Below are positions 10,861-21,655 of a DNA stretch of 64,000 bases, piece after piece; position 1 is the stretch's first letter; each line of letters starts with the position of its first letter. The translations under genes were made by a program, and so were the position numbers. The DNA is from Blasia pusilla (lineage: Eukaryota; Marchantiophyta; Marchantiopsida; Blasiales). The notes beneath the pieces were generated by a model. That model saw only the letters and a program-made list of their open reading frames with translations. It was not told the origin of the DNA and ran no database searches. Where the stretch lies: the NCBI GenBank assembly GCA_050084515.1, contig CM114273.1, positions 28,272,001 to 28,336,000 on the forward strand, read 5' to 3'.

Positions 10861-11176
10861 TCTCCATCGTGACTACGGTAAGACTCTCCAGCGCCGGTAT
10901 AGGTGGTTGCTATGATGCAACCCCGACTCAAACAACAACACTTGATGACTCTCCTGCAGCCAACTGTAAACTATGATCTCCTCCACATGCAGTGCCCGGA
11001 ACCAGGCTCGATGATGTGGCTATCATCTCCTGGCGTACGTGCAAAACATCCCAAGAAGTCGAAGGGTGTCTCTCCCGATCTCCTCTCGTGTGTCGATCTC
11101 CTCGGGTCTTGCCCCCAGCCACTGCCTCCACCGTCTTGGTAGGCATGGGGCTCACCAACGCAAATGTTGTGATCTG
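10861..11176 (-). pseudogene. Linker between methyltransferase and RT of element B
   Basis: Corresponds to the Gly/Arg/Thr-rich linker of A (VSPMPTKTVEAVAGGKTRGD and HTRGDRERHPSTSWDVLHV). No known domain. It is conserved between A and B and has a shorter counterpart in C, so it is a constant part of the polyprotein. Confidence 0.6.
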
Positions 11177-12240
11177 TCACGATCTCATCCGCCGCTGCTC
11201 AACCACTCCCAAGCTGAAGATCCATATCAAGTAGTTCATGTCCATTTCCTGACCCAAGACAGGGCGTCGTGATGCCTTTGATACTGATGGTATTACCATC
11301 ACTTCTGCGGGAAATCCCATCGCCCGCTCTCTCTCGTTGGCGTTGGGCTCCACCAACCTCTGAACTTGGTCATCCCAAACCAAGCCAAGACCGACCTCCT
11401 TGTATGCATAGGAAGCGGGAAAACTCACAAACGTGGGAAAGGTTGTCCGCGGCCTGCCTACCCTGGTGACCACAGTCAATGGTGGTCGATCATCGTGCCT
11501 CACTGCCTGTGAGAGATGACCTCGATCCAGAATGGGATCCACTAACAAATTAGAGGGGCGCTCCACTTTCGCATACGCCCTCCGTAACACCGCATGGGGC
11601 ACTAAGTTGGTCCACCATAGACGCGGGCGATGGGCTCTAGAACCTACACTCGCCGCATCCAAGAACACTGATGGGCCAATCCAGGCACGCACCTGATGAG
11701 CACTCGTCACCACCCGTGACATGGAGTCTCCTAAGATTGGCACATTCTCCAGAATGTAGGTTGGAGAACTAGACTGGTGCTCCTGCAACTACCGTAAAAA
11801 TTCTCTCTTTGTAAAGTAATATTCTCAACATCTCCCAAAACAACCTAGACCGAGTGTCAGCCAACCCGCTGCCTTGTCCTGCACTCGATTGGCCTTGACA
11901 TGGCCAACCGACAATGACCAAATGAATTGTCCCTACCCGCTCTAAGTCCTATGCCCCTAGCAACAAAATATCCATCGGTAGGGAACTCTGGTACCCCTGT
12001 ACCGCGGACACACACAATAATTCGAGAAAACGTAACTATGCCACATGTCATAGTGAGACGCGCCTCGCAACATCATCACTCTCCATATACAGGTATTGTT
12101 GTACTCTCACTCATGCCTGCAAAACAACAGCTAACCCGGTGCACATCCCTCCAAAGAGATCTAACATTCAAATACCCTCCTCCGAGGTACACCACACAAT
12201 GGGTGTGGTATCCAAGGGTGTCATCGTAGCACTCCTTGCT
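11177..12240 (-). pseudogene. DNMT3-like C5-cytosine methyltransferase of element B
   Basis: Transfers a methyl group from S-adenosylmethionine to cytosine in the known family. Motif I (LDLFGGMCTGLAVVL) lies near 12205-12165, just after a stop. Motif IV is intact: the frame through 11906-11895 reads VGWPCQGQSSAGQG, giving the catalytic Cys in a Pro-Cys-Gln context. Motif VI is YILENVPIL near 11755-11735. Motif VIII is SRAHRPRLWWTNL, where DNMT3 enzymes have a similar RAR-Y/F-W-N segment. IX/X is ERAMGF followed by PVLGQEMDMN. A 22-bp insertion near 11799-11820 and several stops break the frame. DNMT3 similarity is my reading of the motifs; a phylogeny would be needed to exclude DRM or another lineage. 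Confidence 0.85.
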
Positions 12241-13093
12241 ACCTTGGGTTCCTCAGACCTATCACGCTCCGGTGCAAATGCCTCGCTCCACGCGGTCTGC
12301 ACGTGCTCATCTGCCAATCGTCGAAGTTCCTCAGTCGAGCCCCACAGCGGCACCTCTCCTCCACATAATGATACGGCTACCATAACACTCCTCTCCATAG
12401 AAATGTCAGGAATGGGAGTATCCTCTCCATGGACATATCCCTCAATCAAATCACTAGGCCAAGTGATGGCACTACTAAATGTTGCTAAGATCGCCATCTT
12501 TCCTCGCCGTTGCTCGATCACTCCACTTGTGAATCGAACGGGTAATGAGCTAAGGCACCCATCACCTGACTGCCATCTTGGTCTGTAGGACGCTGACTCC
12601 TCCCAGTAATCCAAGGAAAACCCCATTATAAATCTGCTCCACCAACCAGGACGTCATAGGACTCTGCATCTGTCACTATCGCATTGGCTCGCACCACAGA
12701 CTCATCTATAGGATGTCCCGGGAGAATCCTCACCACGACCTCATGTCGGGTGATATACTGTGTGGTACTCGCTCCACCCAAGGATGTCTGTATCCGGAAT
12801 GGACAACGCTCCACATCGGCTCTCGTCAAGCCCAATCCTCTGAATGACGCTTTCCCCAACATCAGGGGTTGCGCTCCTAAATCCAAGAAAACGCGATGCA
12901 GACTAAAAGCTCTACCTCCGTGACTCACCAACTGGAAGACCGCTCCTTGGTTATCTAGCAGCACAATACCAAGAGAAGCCATGGCACGCTCTATCGCGGG
13001 TCTAGCGGGCATCTCGACCATCCTAGCAGCCGTAACCTGCCATGACTCTGACGTGTACGGCCCGAGCATCCGCTCCAAAGGCAGGTCCATCAC
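12241..13093 (-). pseudogene. Aspartic protease and protease-methyltransferase linker of element B
   Basis: Retropepsin-like segment at 13093-12626: FLDLGAQPLMLGKASFRGLG holds the active-site Asp, with the usual Ser replaced by Leu (TTA from TCA), and SYDVLVGGADL is the C-terminal strand. A roughly 130-residue linker follows, starting GFSLDYWEESASYRP. It is conserved in all copies and lies between protease and methyltransferase motif I. The phase changes near 12626. Confidence 0.8.
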
Positions 13094-13984
13094 CTCCTAT
13101 GCAATCACCTCTAAATATGATGCATGAACTCCAACTCCACGCTCACATAGCATAGCGGCCAGCCGAAAAGCCTCGGCGAGCGTACCCCCCAACGTCATAA
13201 CATCACAAGCAGAAAATAAAGGATTGCGGTACACAACGGTGGCCACCCCCAACAACGTGCTCAACACATGCCCCTCCTGATCATCAAAAATAGAAGTCAT
13301 CGCACTCGCTTCTCCCATTGCCCTCTGTGCGTGCACACCAACATCACCAACTCTCCATGAACTCTGATCAGGATCCATCAATGGGGTCCTCATCACCTTG
13401 GACAACGTGAAAGACTGAGGAAGCCTAGTCTGTTTCTTGGCTTCCCCTCGCTGTGGATCCAACTCTGCGCTGCTCCACACGTCACAACTGCGGCTACCTC
13501 CATCTAGGCAACCCAACACATCCAACCAAGATCCTCCATATCTCTGGCTGCTCCATATAATGTCGATGCCACAGATCCGACATCAAGTAATCTCAATGCC
13601 ATAGCGGGAATTTGCTCCCGTAGCTGATGTATCTGAGCAACCATCCTAGCCTCACGCCCAACATCTCCCTCGACACATCTAGGTGGTGGGACTCTACCTC
13701 CTCCACGGGCAGCTCCACCACCCTCTCGGGAAACTCCAGCTCCTCGTCCCCTAACAGGATCACTTGGTGCACAATCTCTAGGCCCACCCGGACCCGCTAC
13801 TTGCTCTGGTGCCCTCTCTGGCCCTCAGTCTGGACGTAACTCACGATGTAAAATGAAACACCTGGCGCATGTATGACCATACCTCTGACAATAGTCCCAC
13901 TGATAACCTCTTGATGCAGCACCATCTCCTCCTCCATGGTGAGGCACACGTCCATGACCTTAACAAGTGCAATCTTGTTGATGA
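13094..13984 (-). pseudogene. Gag C-terminal half of element B
   Basis: Starts inside a CCHC zinc knuckle whose first half lies across element C at about 27,500. A second, weaker knuckle (DYCQRYGHTCARC) follows near 13900-13860. Downstream is an acidic region (about 13787-13593), then a stretch leading to the protease (about 13525-13097). No catalytic domain. The frame is broken several times. Confidence 0.65.
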
Positions 13985-13988
13985 TGGG

Positions 13989-14355
13989 TATCATGATCAT
14001 ACGGATTATGTCGTAGAATATAGTGTGCTAGTAGAAGCCATACCTTATGTAGGGCCGTAGTGTCTAGGTAGAGATGTGGTTTCATACATAGGGTTGGGGG
14101 TTACTCCGTTGAGGGTGACTTTTCCAGTAGGGCCCGCTCTTAGGTTGGAGGATATAGTGTGGAGTGCACTCAAAGAACAGTTAGTTCTTTGAGTTGAGCC
14201 TGTTGCATTGGGAGTTAGCCTTGGTAGTGAGTAGAGCTCTTGGCTATGATGGTTCCCGCAAGCTTCGACCTGGATTCTCTCATCGTGGAGTGGGTTTGGC
14301 TCGATTGTATGCGATTCTATACGTGTGTTATGACAGTAGGACTTTCACGGATTTC
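13989..14355 (+). repeat. A1 repeat (5' end) of element C
   Basis: 367 bp, nearly identical to 27004-27370. It holds the promoter, the predicted RNA start and the self-primer segment. It is preceded directly by the target duplication and followed directly by the primer-binding sequence; no B repeat is present at this end. Confidence 0.92.
14153..14194 (+). promoter_or_regulatory. TATA box, predicted start and self-primer of element C
   Basis: TATAG at 14153 is followed 31 nt later by GTTCTTTGAGT (14184-14194), perfectly complementary to the 11 nt at 14356-14366 just inside A1. An inverted copy, CTCAAAGAAC (14169-14178), sits just upstream, making a 10-bp-stem hairpin over the predicted start. 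The spacing fits the primer being the RNA 5' end. Confidence 0.75.
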
Positions 14356-14366
14356 ACTCAAAGAAC
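14356..14366 (+). other. Primer-binding sequence of element C
   Basis: ACTCAAAGAAC, directly after A1, is complementary to the element's own RNA 5' end. I see no resemblance to a tRNA 3' end. Confidence 0.7.
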
Positions 14367-15404
14367 TCGAGTAGATCGATGGTAGCTTTGATTGTAGATC
14401 AGTAGGATCTGGTTAGGGCTGATTGTGTACTTAGCCATGGATGTTCGTGGATTGTGGCCTCTGTTGGAGGTGCAAATCTGGTGAGTGGTTGTTTGGGAAA
14501 GAAGCGCCTTGCTGAGAGCTTTCCAACGCGCTTTAGATCGCCAAAGTTCGTCAAGGAAGTTGGAAGTTATCAAGGATTGAAGATTCTGGTTCGTGTTCGA
14601 CGGTTTTCTCATGTGGAGAGCTTGGAGTGCAAAAGCTCTATTGAAGTTCATCCAGATCGTGTGAGAGGTTCTTGTTGCTACTTGTATTTTGATCTCATGT
14701 GAAGCAATCTGCTTGAGTGTGTGGAGCGTTGCGGATTTCTGCGTGCATGAATCTGGGCGGAAGCGTTGTAGGATTTGCAATTCTGGAGGTGTATGGACAG
14801 CAAGCTTGTCTGATTTTTAGCTTGGAGTACAAAGCTTAGTTGTAGCTGATTTTTTGTGGAGAGATAGCTATGGTGGTCAATTAAATTCTGGTCCAAACAA
14901 ATTCAATTTTGGTCAAGGATTTGTGGAGTAATTGCTGATCGAAATTTTGCGGACTAGCACTAGGTCGATTTGGCTATGGTGGACAGCATATCGTTCGTTG
15001 TTGGAGACGCCTATCCCGTTGGGGGCGCCCTAGTTGGGCCTCTCTCCATAGCAAAGCATGGTGATAGGGGCGATAGGGGCATATCTTGAGGCTTCGAGGC
15101 AACTCGTGGTAGCTTGGGGCGAGTGGGCTTGAGAGGCGGAGTAAGGAGCAAGGAGCAAGCAAGCTTGCTTGCTTGCTTGGGCATGAGGCAGTTTTTGCAG
15201 GATTTGTGATTTGAGTGTCGCATAACTGGTCACTCATCTTTGGGCTATTCTGCCTGGAAGACGCTTTACTGCTGAGTTCTTAACTATGCCAGTGTATACA
15301 TTGGTGTAGCTCATTTGGTGCTGTTCGGAGATGTGTTCGGTGCTTTATGCATCTCAAGTTTTTGGTTGATGGACCTCTAGCGCATAGTACGGTGTAGCCT
15401 CTCC
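14367..15404 (+). other. Untranslated leader of element C
   Basis: About 1 kb between the primer-binding sequence and gag with no coding frame. It includes a short CTTG run near 15160-15180. Long leaders are shared by B, F and G, but this one has no clear similarity to theirs. Confidence 0.6.
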
Positions 15405-16942
15405 ATGCAGGTGATATTTTCAGGTGCTGCAAGTCCAACTAGCACATCATCGGCCCACGGCGGAGTAGCTATTGCATTAGATTGTGTGGTGGGTTCTGTG
15501 GGTTCAGGAGGCGCCACGTTTGGTGGATTGTCGTTGTCGTTGGACTTCCTGTGTTTGGATCCCCTCCATCATTGCTTCTTGCTTGCGCCCCCATTGTTAG
15601 GGTTGATGCTGATTTCCAGAGTAGTGTTACTTCTGTGTGCTACCGGTAGTGAGGTTGGAGTGATGACCAATAGACTGTGGGAGGCTTCTTGTGGTGCTGA
15701 CAGGTTAGGTTGCCTACACCCATAGGTAGTAGAGCTAGAATAGTACAACGACATCGACGTCACTTGGTTACTTAGTGGTGGTAATTTGGTGGTGGTGCGG
15801 CATCAACGTTGGTCATCACGGAGCTGTCTGGTGGTTTGGTTGGGGACCGTGGTGCGGATAGTGGTGGTTTCACATGGAGTGGATTGAGGTATCGACTACC
15901 TTTTCCACTTCCGACGGTTGATGAAGAGGAGGACGAGGGTGTTCCAAACACCGAGTCTTCTACGTTGTTATCGAGTGTTGCAGCTCCATTGATTTGGGAC
16001 ATGGACGGGATATAAGGGGCCATGAAGGGCCCACGACGATACTTGGGTGCAGTGGGCACCATTGAGTTGGAGGACTTCATGCAGGAGTTTGATACGTGGT
16101 GTGATATGCAGATGTTGCGGAACGCCACTTTGTTTACACCCTTCTTGGCTTGGACGGGGTTGTTTTAGCATTTGGAGGGACCACCCATGGATGATTACCA
16201 TGAGTTTAGGAAGGATCATGTTGCTGAGATTGAGGCGTGGAGACAATATTGGTCTCTAGGCTATGTATCTATCACCCATGGTGGCATTGGTAGTAGTGCT
16301 CCTACTATGCCAGCCAGCCCGACGTTGAGTGGTATGAGTACGAGCCAGAGTGGGGGTACCAGTGGAGGTACCCATGGAGGTACCAGTGGGGGTACTAGTG
16401 GAGGTACTAGTGCCCCACCATCGTTCAACCCGGTTGCAGAGTTCTTCAAGAGGTTGAAGAAGACCTATCAGGGAGTGAAGACAGAGAAGTTGAGGAGTCT
16501 TCAGGTGATCATGTGGAGGTGATCATGTTAGGAAGTTTTGTCCCCAAGAGGATGGGAGACGGACTTTGGAGGATGGGCCTCAGTCGGCCCCAACTCAGTG
16601 TGATCATTGCGGGAGACCAGATCATCCTCGAGAGCATTGCTTTGATCTTCATCTAGAGTTGAGATCAGGCCACGGCCGTGGTGGAGTAGCTCCGAGAGGC
16701 CGAGGTGGTAGAGGTGGTAGGGGTGGTAGAGGTGGACCAGTGGTTGGAGAGCCTACGGTGGCCACCCCTACCACTACGACAGAGTCAGCTATGGCTGCCA
16801 CGATTGAGCAGTTGGAGCAAAAGTTGGCTACTATGGTTGGTATCCAGCATAGATCAGGTTCGGGAGCAGGGGCTTCCACCTCTTATGGAGGGGATAATCT
16901 CTCTTATATGGCGAGTGCAACACAGGTTGAGGCATCGCTCTG
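15405..16942 (+). pseudogene. Gag of element C
   Basis: A variable Gly/Ser-rich N-terminus is followed by the Gypsy gag core at about 15970-16250 (GTIELEDFMQEFDTWCD, PFLAWTGLF, HLEGPPMDDYHEFRKDHVAE). A Gly-Gly-Thr repeat tract (16345-16415) and FNPVAEFFKRL come next. A deletion or frame change near 16500-16560 removes the rest of the core. Then come a CCHC knuckle at 16599-16640 (CDHCGRPDHPREHC) and an Arg-Gly-Gly repeat tract (16660-16735). A TAG at about 16166 sits where B has CAG (Gln). Gag forms the particle and packages the RNA. Confidence 0.8.
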
Positions 16943-17040
16943 ATTCGAGAGGAGCCACTCGAGCCGTCGAGCCACGTGATGCTCAGTGGAGTTGGACCCA
17001 CTGAGAGGGGGGTGAGGCGGGAGGGCTAGGCTTCCCAGTC

Positions 17041-18240
17041 ATTCTTGTTTTCTGAGGTGCTTAGGACTCCATCCATGGTTCCTACGTAGCCTATTGAGCC
17101 AAAAGTGGGGACTGAGGCATCTACATCGTGTGTAGTAGACACGGATGCATCTAGTGTAATATTTCGGATGACAACTTCAGTGTTGGGATCCCCATTTTTT
17201 TCGACCATGGAGCTGATGGCTTTAGGAGTTGACTTAGCTCATGTATTTCAGCTAGTAGCCACGTTGTGTGAACGTGGGGGTGTTACTGCTACACGTGCTG
17301 AGGTGGATGAGGGTGTTGCGGTGGAGCGACCCTCTATGTCACGTGTAGCATTGAGTACCAGTGCTACTTGGCAGGCAGCAGCGGCGAAGATGGATGCATT
17401 ACCAGCCCGGCCAGCCATTGATCGTGAGAGGCTTACACCTTGTGTATGTATGTTGGACAACCGGAGTGGGATATTTCGATTGGTGAGTCCTACAGGACAT
17501 GTGTATAGACCAGATAGAGTCTTGTTAGACTCTGATGCCCAACCTTTGATGTTGGGAAAGGCGGCATGTATAGGTTTGGGTATTCGAAGGTCAGAGCTTG
17601 AGCCTTGCCCATTCCAGATTCAAACATCACTTGGAGGAGCCAATGATAAGTCTCAATTCATGACACGTGAGAAGTTTTCTGAACAATTGAGACCTGATCA
17701 TGTGACTGATAGCTCCCGGTTGGGAGTACCTACAGTGGTCCCATCAGCCGAGTCGTATGATGTACTAGTTGGAGGAGCAGTATTGTACCCGATGGGTTTT
17801 CAGATGGATTACTGGATTGAGACATCATCTTATAGACCTGGTTGGCAGTCCGGGGATGGACGTATGAGCCAAGTTCCTGTGAGATTTATTTATGGGGCTC
17901 GACCAGGAGGGTCTTCCCCAACGGTGTCAGTATCTGTGGCTGGTTTTAGTGGAGTAGTTACTTGGCCACGAGACTTTTTGGAGGGTAATGTTTCTGCTAT
18001 CGATTCTCCTGTCCATGAGGAGGTAGAGGAGGTCCCTAGTTTTGCAGCAGTGGCATCCTTGTCGTTGGATGTGCCACTATGGAGTTCAGGCAGTGCACTA
18101 CGGCAGGAGGCTGATCACCTAGTGCAGGAGGCTTGGTGTGAGGCTGTTACACCTCACGAAGAAGAGGAGGCCCCACGGCCGACCCCTACTTCTGGTCCAG
18201 TTGGGTTATCCCCTTTGGATACTGCACCCATTGTATGGCA
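17041..18240 (+). pseudogene. Protease and linker of element C
   Basis: A single open frame from 17105 carries an upstream conserved region, then the retropepsin active site VLLDSDAQPLMLGKAACIGL at about 17520-17580. The motif Asp-Ser-Gly has become Asp-Ser-Asp by a G-to-A change. SYDVLVGGAVLYPMGF follows, then the family-specific linker (DYWIETSSYRPGWQSGDGR onward), and it runs without a frame break into methyltransferase motif I. Protease and methyltransferase were therefore one polyprotein. Confidence 0.85.
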
Positions 18241-19258
18241 GTATCCGCCGGAGGGCATTTGTGTGTTAGATCTCTTTGGTGGGATTAGCATTGGTTTGGC
18301 TACAGTGTTGCAAACCGGTATTCATGTGCGGAGATACGTGTACATGGAGCGAGATGAGACGGCCCAGAGAGTCTCATCCCGACATATTGGTTAGTTGATG
18401 CGGAGATATCCTGAGTTGTTGCCGCCATCAGCTATTCATGGGTACCAGCATGCTTTGCCATCACACATTGCATTGTTGGGGGCGCAGAACCTTGAGAGGG
18501 TTGGTCTTGTGGATTTGGTGATTGCTGGATGGCCATGTTAGGGTCATACACTTGCTGGTCGTGGTGAGGGATTACATGACCCTAGGTCTCGATTGTTTTG
18601 GGAGATGTTACGGGTTTTACGACATCTTCAGGTTCATCAGGCACGTGCTCCAGCTTACATTCTGGAGAATGTTCCATTGTTGGGTGACACTCGGACCCGG
18701 ATGATGGCGAGTGTTCATGAGGTGCGCTCTTGGATTGGACTAGCGGTGTTGTTGGATGCAGCGCGAGTTGGCTCACGTGCACATCATCCACGCTTGTGTT
18801 GGACAAACTTGTTGCCTAGGGAGGTTCTACGTCAAGCATATGATGCAGTGCAGCGGGATCCTTGCCTTACAGTGGATAGTATCTTGGATACTGGGCAACT
18901 TTCTCACGTGGTGAGGGTTATTGTTCGGTCACCCATGGCAGTGGTGAACCGTGTGGGCCAGCCTAGGATGGCACTACCCACATTTGTGAGTTTTCCCTCG
19001 TCACATTCCTACATGGAAGGTGGTCTGGGGCTTGTATGGGATTCTCATGTGCGACCGTTGGTGGAGCCTAACGCTGATGAGAGAGAGCGTGCGATGGGAT
19101 TTGCTACTGGTGTGACAGTGGTTGCTTCCATTTCTGAGGCTTCACAACGTCATGTGTTGGGTCAAGCCATGGACCTGAATTTTTTGACTTGGATTTTGAG
19201 TCTTGGTATGGCCGAGCAGCGTCGACTTCGGACTATATGGGTCTTCCACCCCTTGTGA
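18241..19258 (+). pseudogene. DNMT3-like C5-cytosine methyltransferase of element C
   Basis: Motif I VLDLFGGISIGLATVL (from 18263) is followed by GIHVRRYVYMERDE, the cofactor-binding segment. Motif IV is LVIAGWPC with a TAG at 18539 exactly where Gln of Pro-Cys-Gln belongs, then GHTLAGRGEGLHDPRSRLFW. Motif VI is YILENVPLLG (18655-18685). Motif VIII is VGSRAHHPRLCWTNL (18768-18810). IX/X is ERERAMGFATGV then RHVLGQAMDLNFLTWIL (19080-19197). The length, about 330 residues, matches a bare catalytic domain without regulatory domains. Only two stops interrupt it (18392 and 18539), both CAG to TAG if Gln was ancestral. Sits between protease and RT. Confidence 0.88.
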
Positions 19259-20918
19259 TGAGCTCGATGGCTACACGGACGGTAGAGGCATTGGATGGGG
19301 GCAAGGAGAGTAGTATTTTGCATCCTTGGAGTAAATGGGATGTAATGGCTGGGCATGTGGAGTTGGTTGCTCAAGTGATGGTGTAGCTAAGGGTGTACTA
19401 TCTTGTGAGGGGGTTGCGTAGCAGCCAATGGCATCGTCCTCTCTCTCTAGTGTGCTTGTGGAGGAGACTTGGGAGCCATTACTTGGGGCCGAGCTTACGG
19501 GAGGTGAGAAACGACCCTTGACACAGTTCCTATGTGCTTATAGGAGTTGTTTTGCTTTTAGCATGAAGGAGTTGGGTGCTTTGGTTGGACCCGGTATACG
19601 GATTGATTTGGCTAGTGATACTCCAATCTTCTGTCATCCCTACCGATATAGTGATATGGAGAGGGACCTGATTCAGAGTAGGACGTTGGACCTTTTGGAG
19701 GCTGGATTAGTGGAGTTGTCGCACGGAGAGTATGCATCACCACTTGTCATGCTCGCTAAAAGGATGTGCATGGCAACTACACGGATAGGCGGATGTGTGG
19801 AGATTACCGTCCTATCAATCGGCAGACCAAGGCTGATAGGTATGCCATGCTTACACCTGAGGAGATCTTTGATGTGGTGGGACAGGCAAAGATTTTCAGT
19901 ACTTTGGATCTTTGGGCAGGATACCATCAGTTGCCAATTCGAGAGAGTGACAAGGCCAAGACATCATTTTGGGGTGTCAACTCTCATGGCAAGGATTGTT
20001 TGTACCAGTGGAAATTCTTACCCTTTGGGTTGAAGAATGCACCTGCCGAGTTTAAGAGAGTGATGGATAGGATCCTAGAATTGTTGGATTTTGTTCGGTG
20101 TTACATTGATGATATCTTGGTGTTCAGTAACATGATGGAGGAGCATCAGATACATTTGCAAATTGTGTTTGAGCAGTTGAAAGCTCATGGTCTACGTTTG
20201 CATCCAAGAAAGTGTAAGTTCTTCCATGAGGATATTGAGTACTTGGGTCATGTGATCTATCCAGGTGGTTTGGGAGTTCAACAAGCAAAGGTGTAGGCTA
20301 TTGCACTTATTCCGCGTCCGGTAGATGTGAGTAGAGTTCGGGCATTCATGGGATTGGCGAATTATTATCGGAGGTATGAAAAGGGATTTAGTGCTATGGC
20401 AAAGCCTTTGAACCAATTGCTGAAATCAGATCAAGAGTGGCACTGGGGAGATGATCAAGAGAGAGCTTTTGTGGAGCTTAAGACCCAGTTGGTGGCGGCG
20501 CCTATCTTGAGGAGACCTATCAGAGGGTGCCCATTTTAGTTACACACTGATTGGATTAGGTTGGGACTTGAACGAGTGTTGACACAACATGATGATGAGC
20601 ACATGGAGTTTTTGGTGGCCTATGCAAGTCGTTCGAATAATGCAGCAGAGTCGCGCTACAGTTCATATGAGGGAGAGTGCTTGGCAGTAGTGTGGGCTGT
20701 GGCACTCTTTAGGTGTTACTTGTTTGGCACACAGTTCACCCTTGTTACTGATCACCAGCCGCTCAAGTGGTTGATGGAGTCTGACGAGCTTACAGGGAAG
20801 CTTGCAAGGTGGGCTTTTATCTTACAGGAGTATGACTTCCATGTGGTACATAGATCTGGAGTTTCCAACCTTGATGTTGATGGGTTGAATAGGAACCCAT
20901 GTCCTATCTTCTATTGCA
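19259..20918 (+). pseudogene. Reverse transcriptase and RNase H of element C
   Basis: RT begins about 19440 (ETWEPLLGAELTGGEK, AYRSCFAFSMKELG, DTPIFCHPYRYSDMERD). One frameshift near 19760 leads into RRMCGDYRPINRQTKADRY, STLDLWAGYHQLP, LPFGLKNAPAEFKRV and the catalytic CYIDDILVFSNMMEEH (about 20098-20145). RNase H follows from 20540 with ASRSNNAAESRYSSYEGE and DHQPLKWLMESDE. It ends at GLNRNPCP (20918), where element H begins. A TAG at about 20538 replaces Gln seen in B. Confidence 0.88.
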
Positions 20919-21655
20919 CACCCCTTTATAGGGATATCATCTACAAAAGGAATGGTTTTCTCAGGAATGAACTCTCTCAAGATCTTATTCATTGCACTCT
21001 GCATGTGAGCGACAGAATTTGTTACTCCTTGAGGTAATGTGCACATTCTTACAAGCCCAAGTGGAGTGCGCATAGTGGTAATATCTCTACTCTCTGTAGC
21101 TAATTGGAATTGATCATATCCCGAGTGCAAATCTCCTATAGAATAGATAGCACGGTTGCCAAAAGCTTCTGCGACTTCATCTATTCTAGGCCCTGCTCCC
21201 ATATTTCGAATGGTTACCTTATTTGCGGTTGCATATCTTGAATGAACCGGAGAGCTCCTGATTTCTTGACATGATGAACCATCGACTCGAGTAAGGCCCC
21301 ATAGATGGCTCTAAGATACCCATATGCATCTTCTCCTTCAATAACTCAATCAGCTTGGGAATCATAGCTCGTGGTACTGGTATGGGTTTCAAATCCCAAG
21401 GCACATGTGGGGCGTGAAAATTACCATCGGTGCCACCACACTCGTGTCTACACAACCAATTTCTTGTGTAGTAAAAGAGAAAGCCTCACCATGTCTCCTT
21501 AATATCTCCCGAAAGCATTTTCTTTCAATTTCTGTGAGAAACTCACCCCCTCCGATTTGCAGACGATCTAGCGTCTCTTCTGTGAACTTGTGTCCTATCT
21601 TCTTGACATCCCGCAGACTTGGCTCCATTGATGCACGTTCTACTTGTCTCCCCAC
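20919..21655 (-). pseudogene. N-terminal reverse transcriptase of element H
   Basis: The part upstream of RT (FLTEIERKCFREILRRHGE, then FHAPHVPWDLKPIPVPRAM) leads into ELLKEKMHMGILEPSMGPYS, then IYSIGDLHSGYDQFQLATES, MRTPLGLVRMCTLPQGVTN and FVDDIPIKG. The catalytic box reads Phe-Val-Asp-Asp. Frames change at about 21220 and 21450. The sequence ends soon after the catalytic Asp pair. Confidence 0.82.

Noticed and set aside
11177-12240. Bacterial restriction-modification methyltransferase or contamination
   Set aside because: It is in frame with retroelement protease, lies between protease and RT in all copies, and has no restriction enzyme partner.
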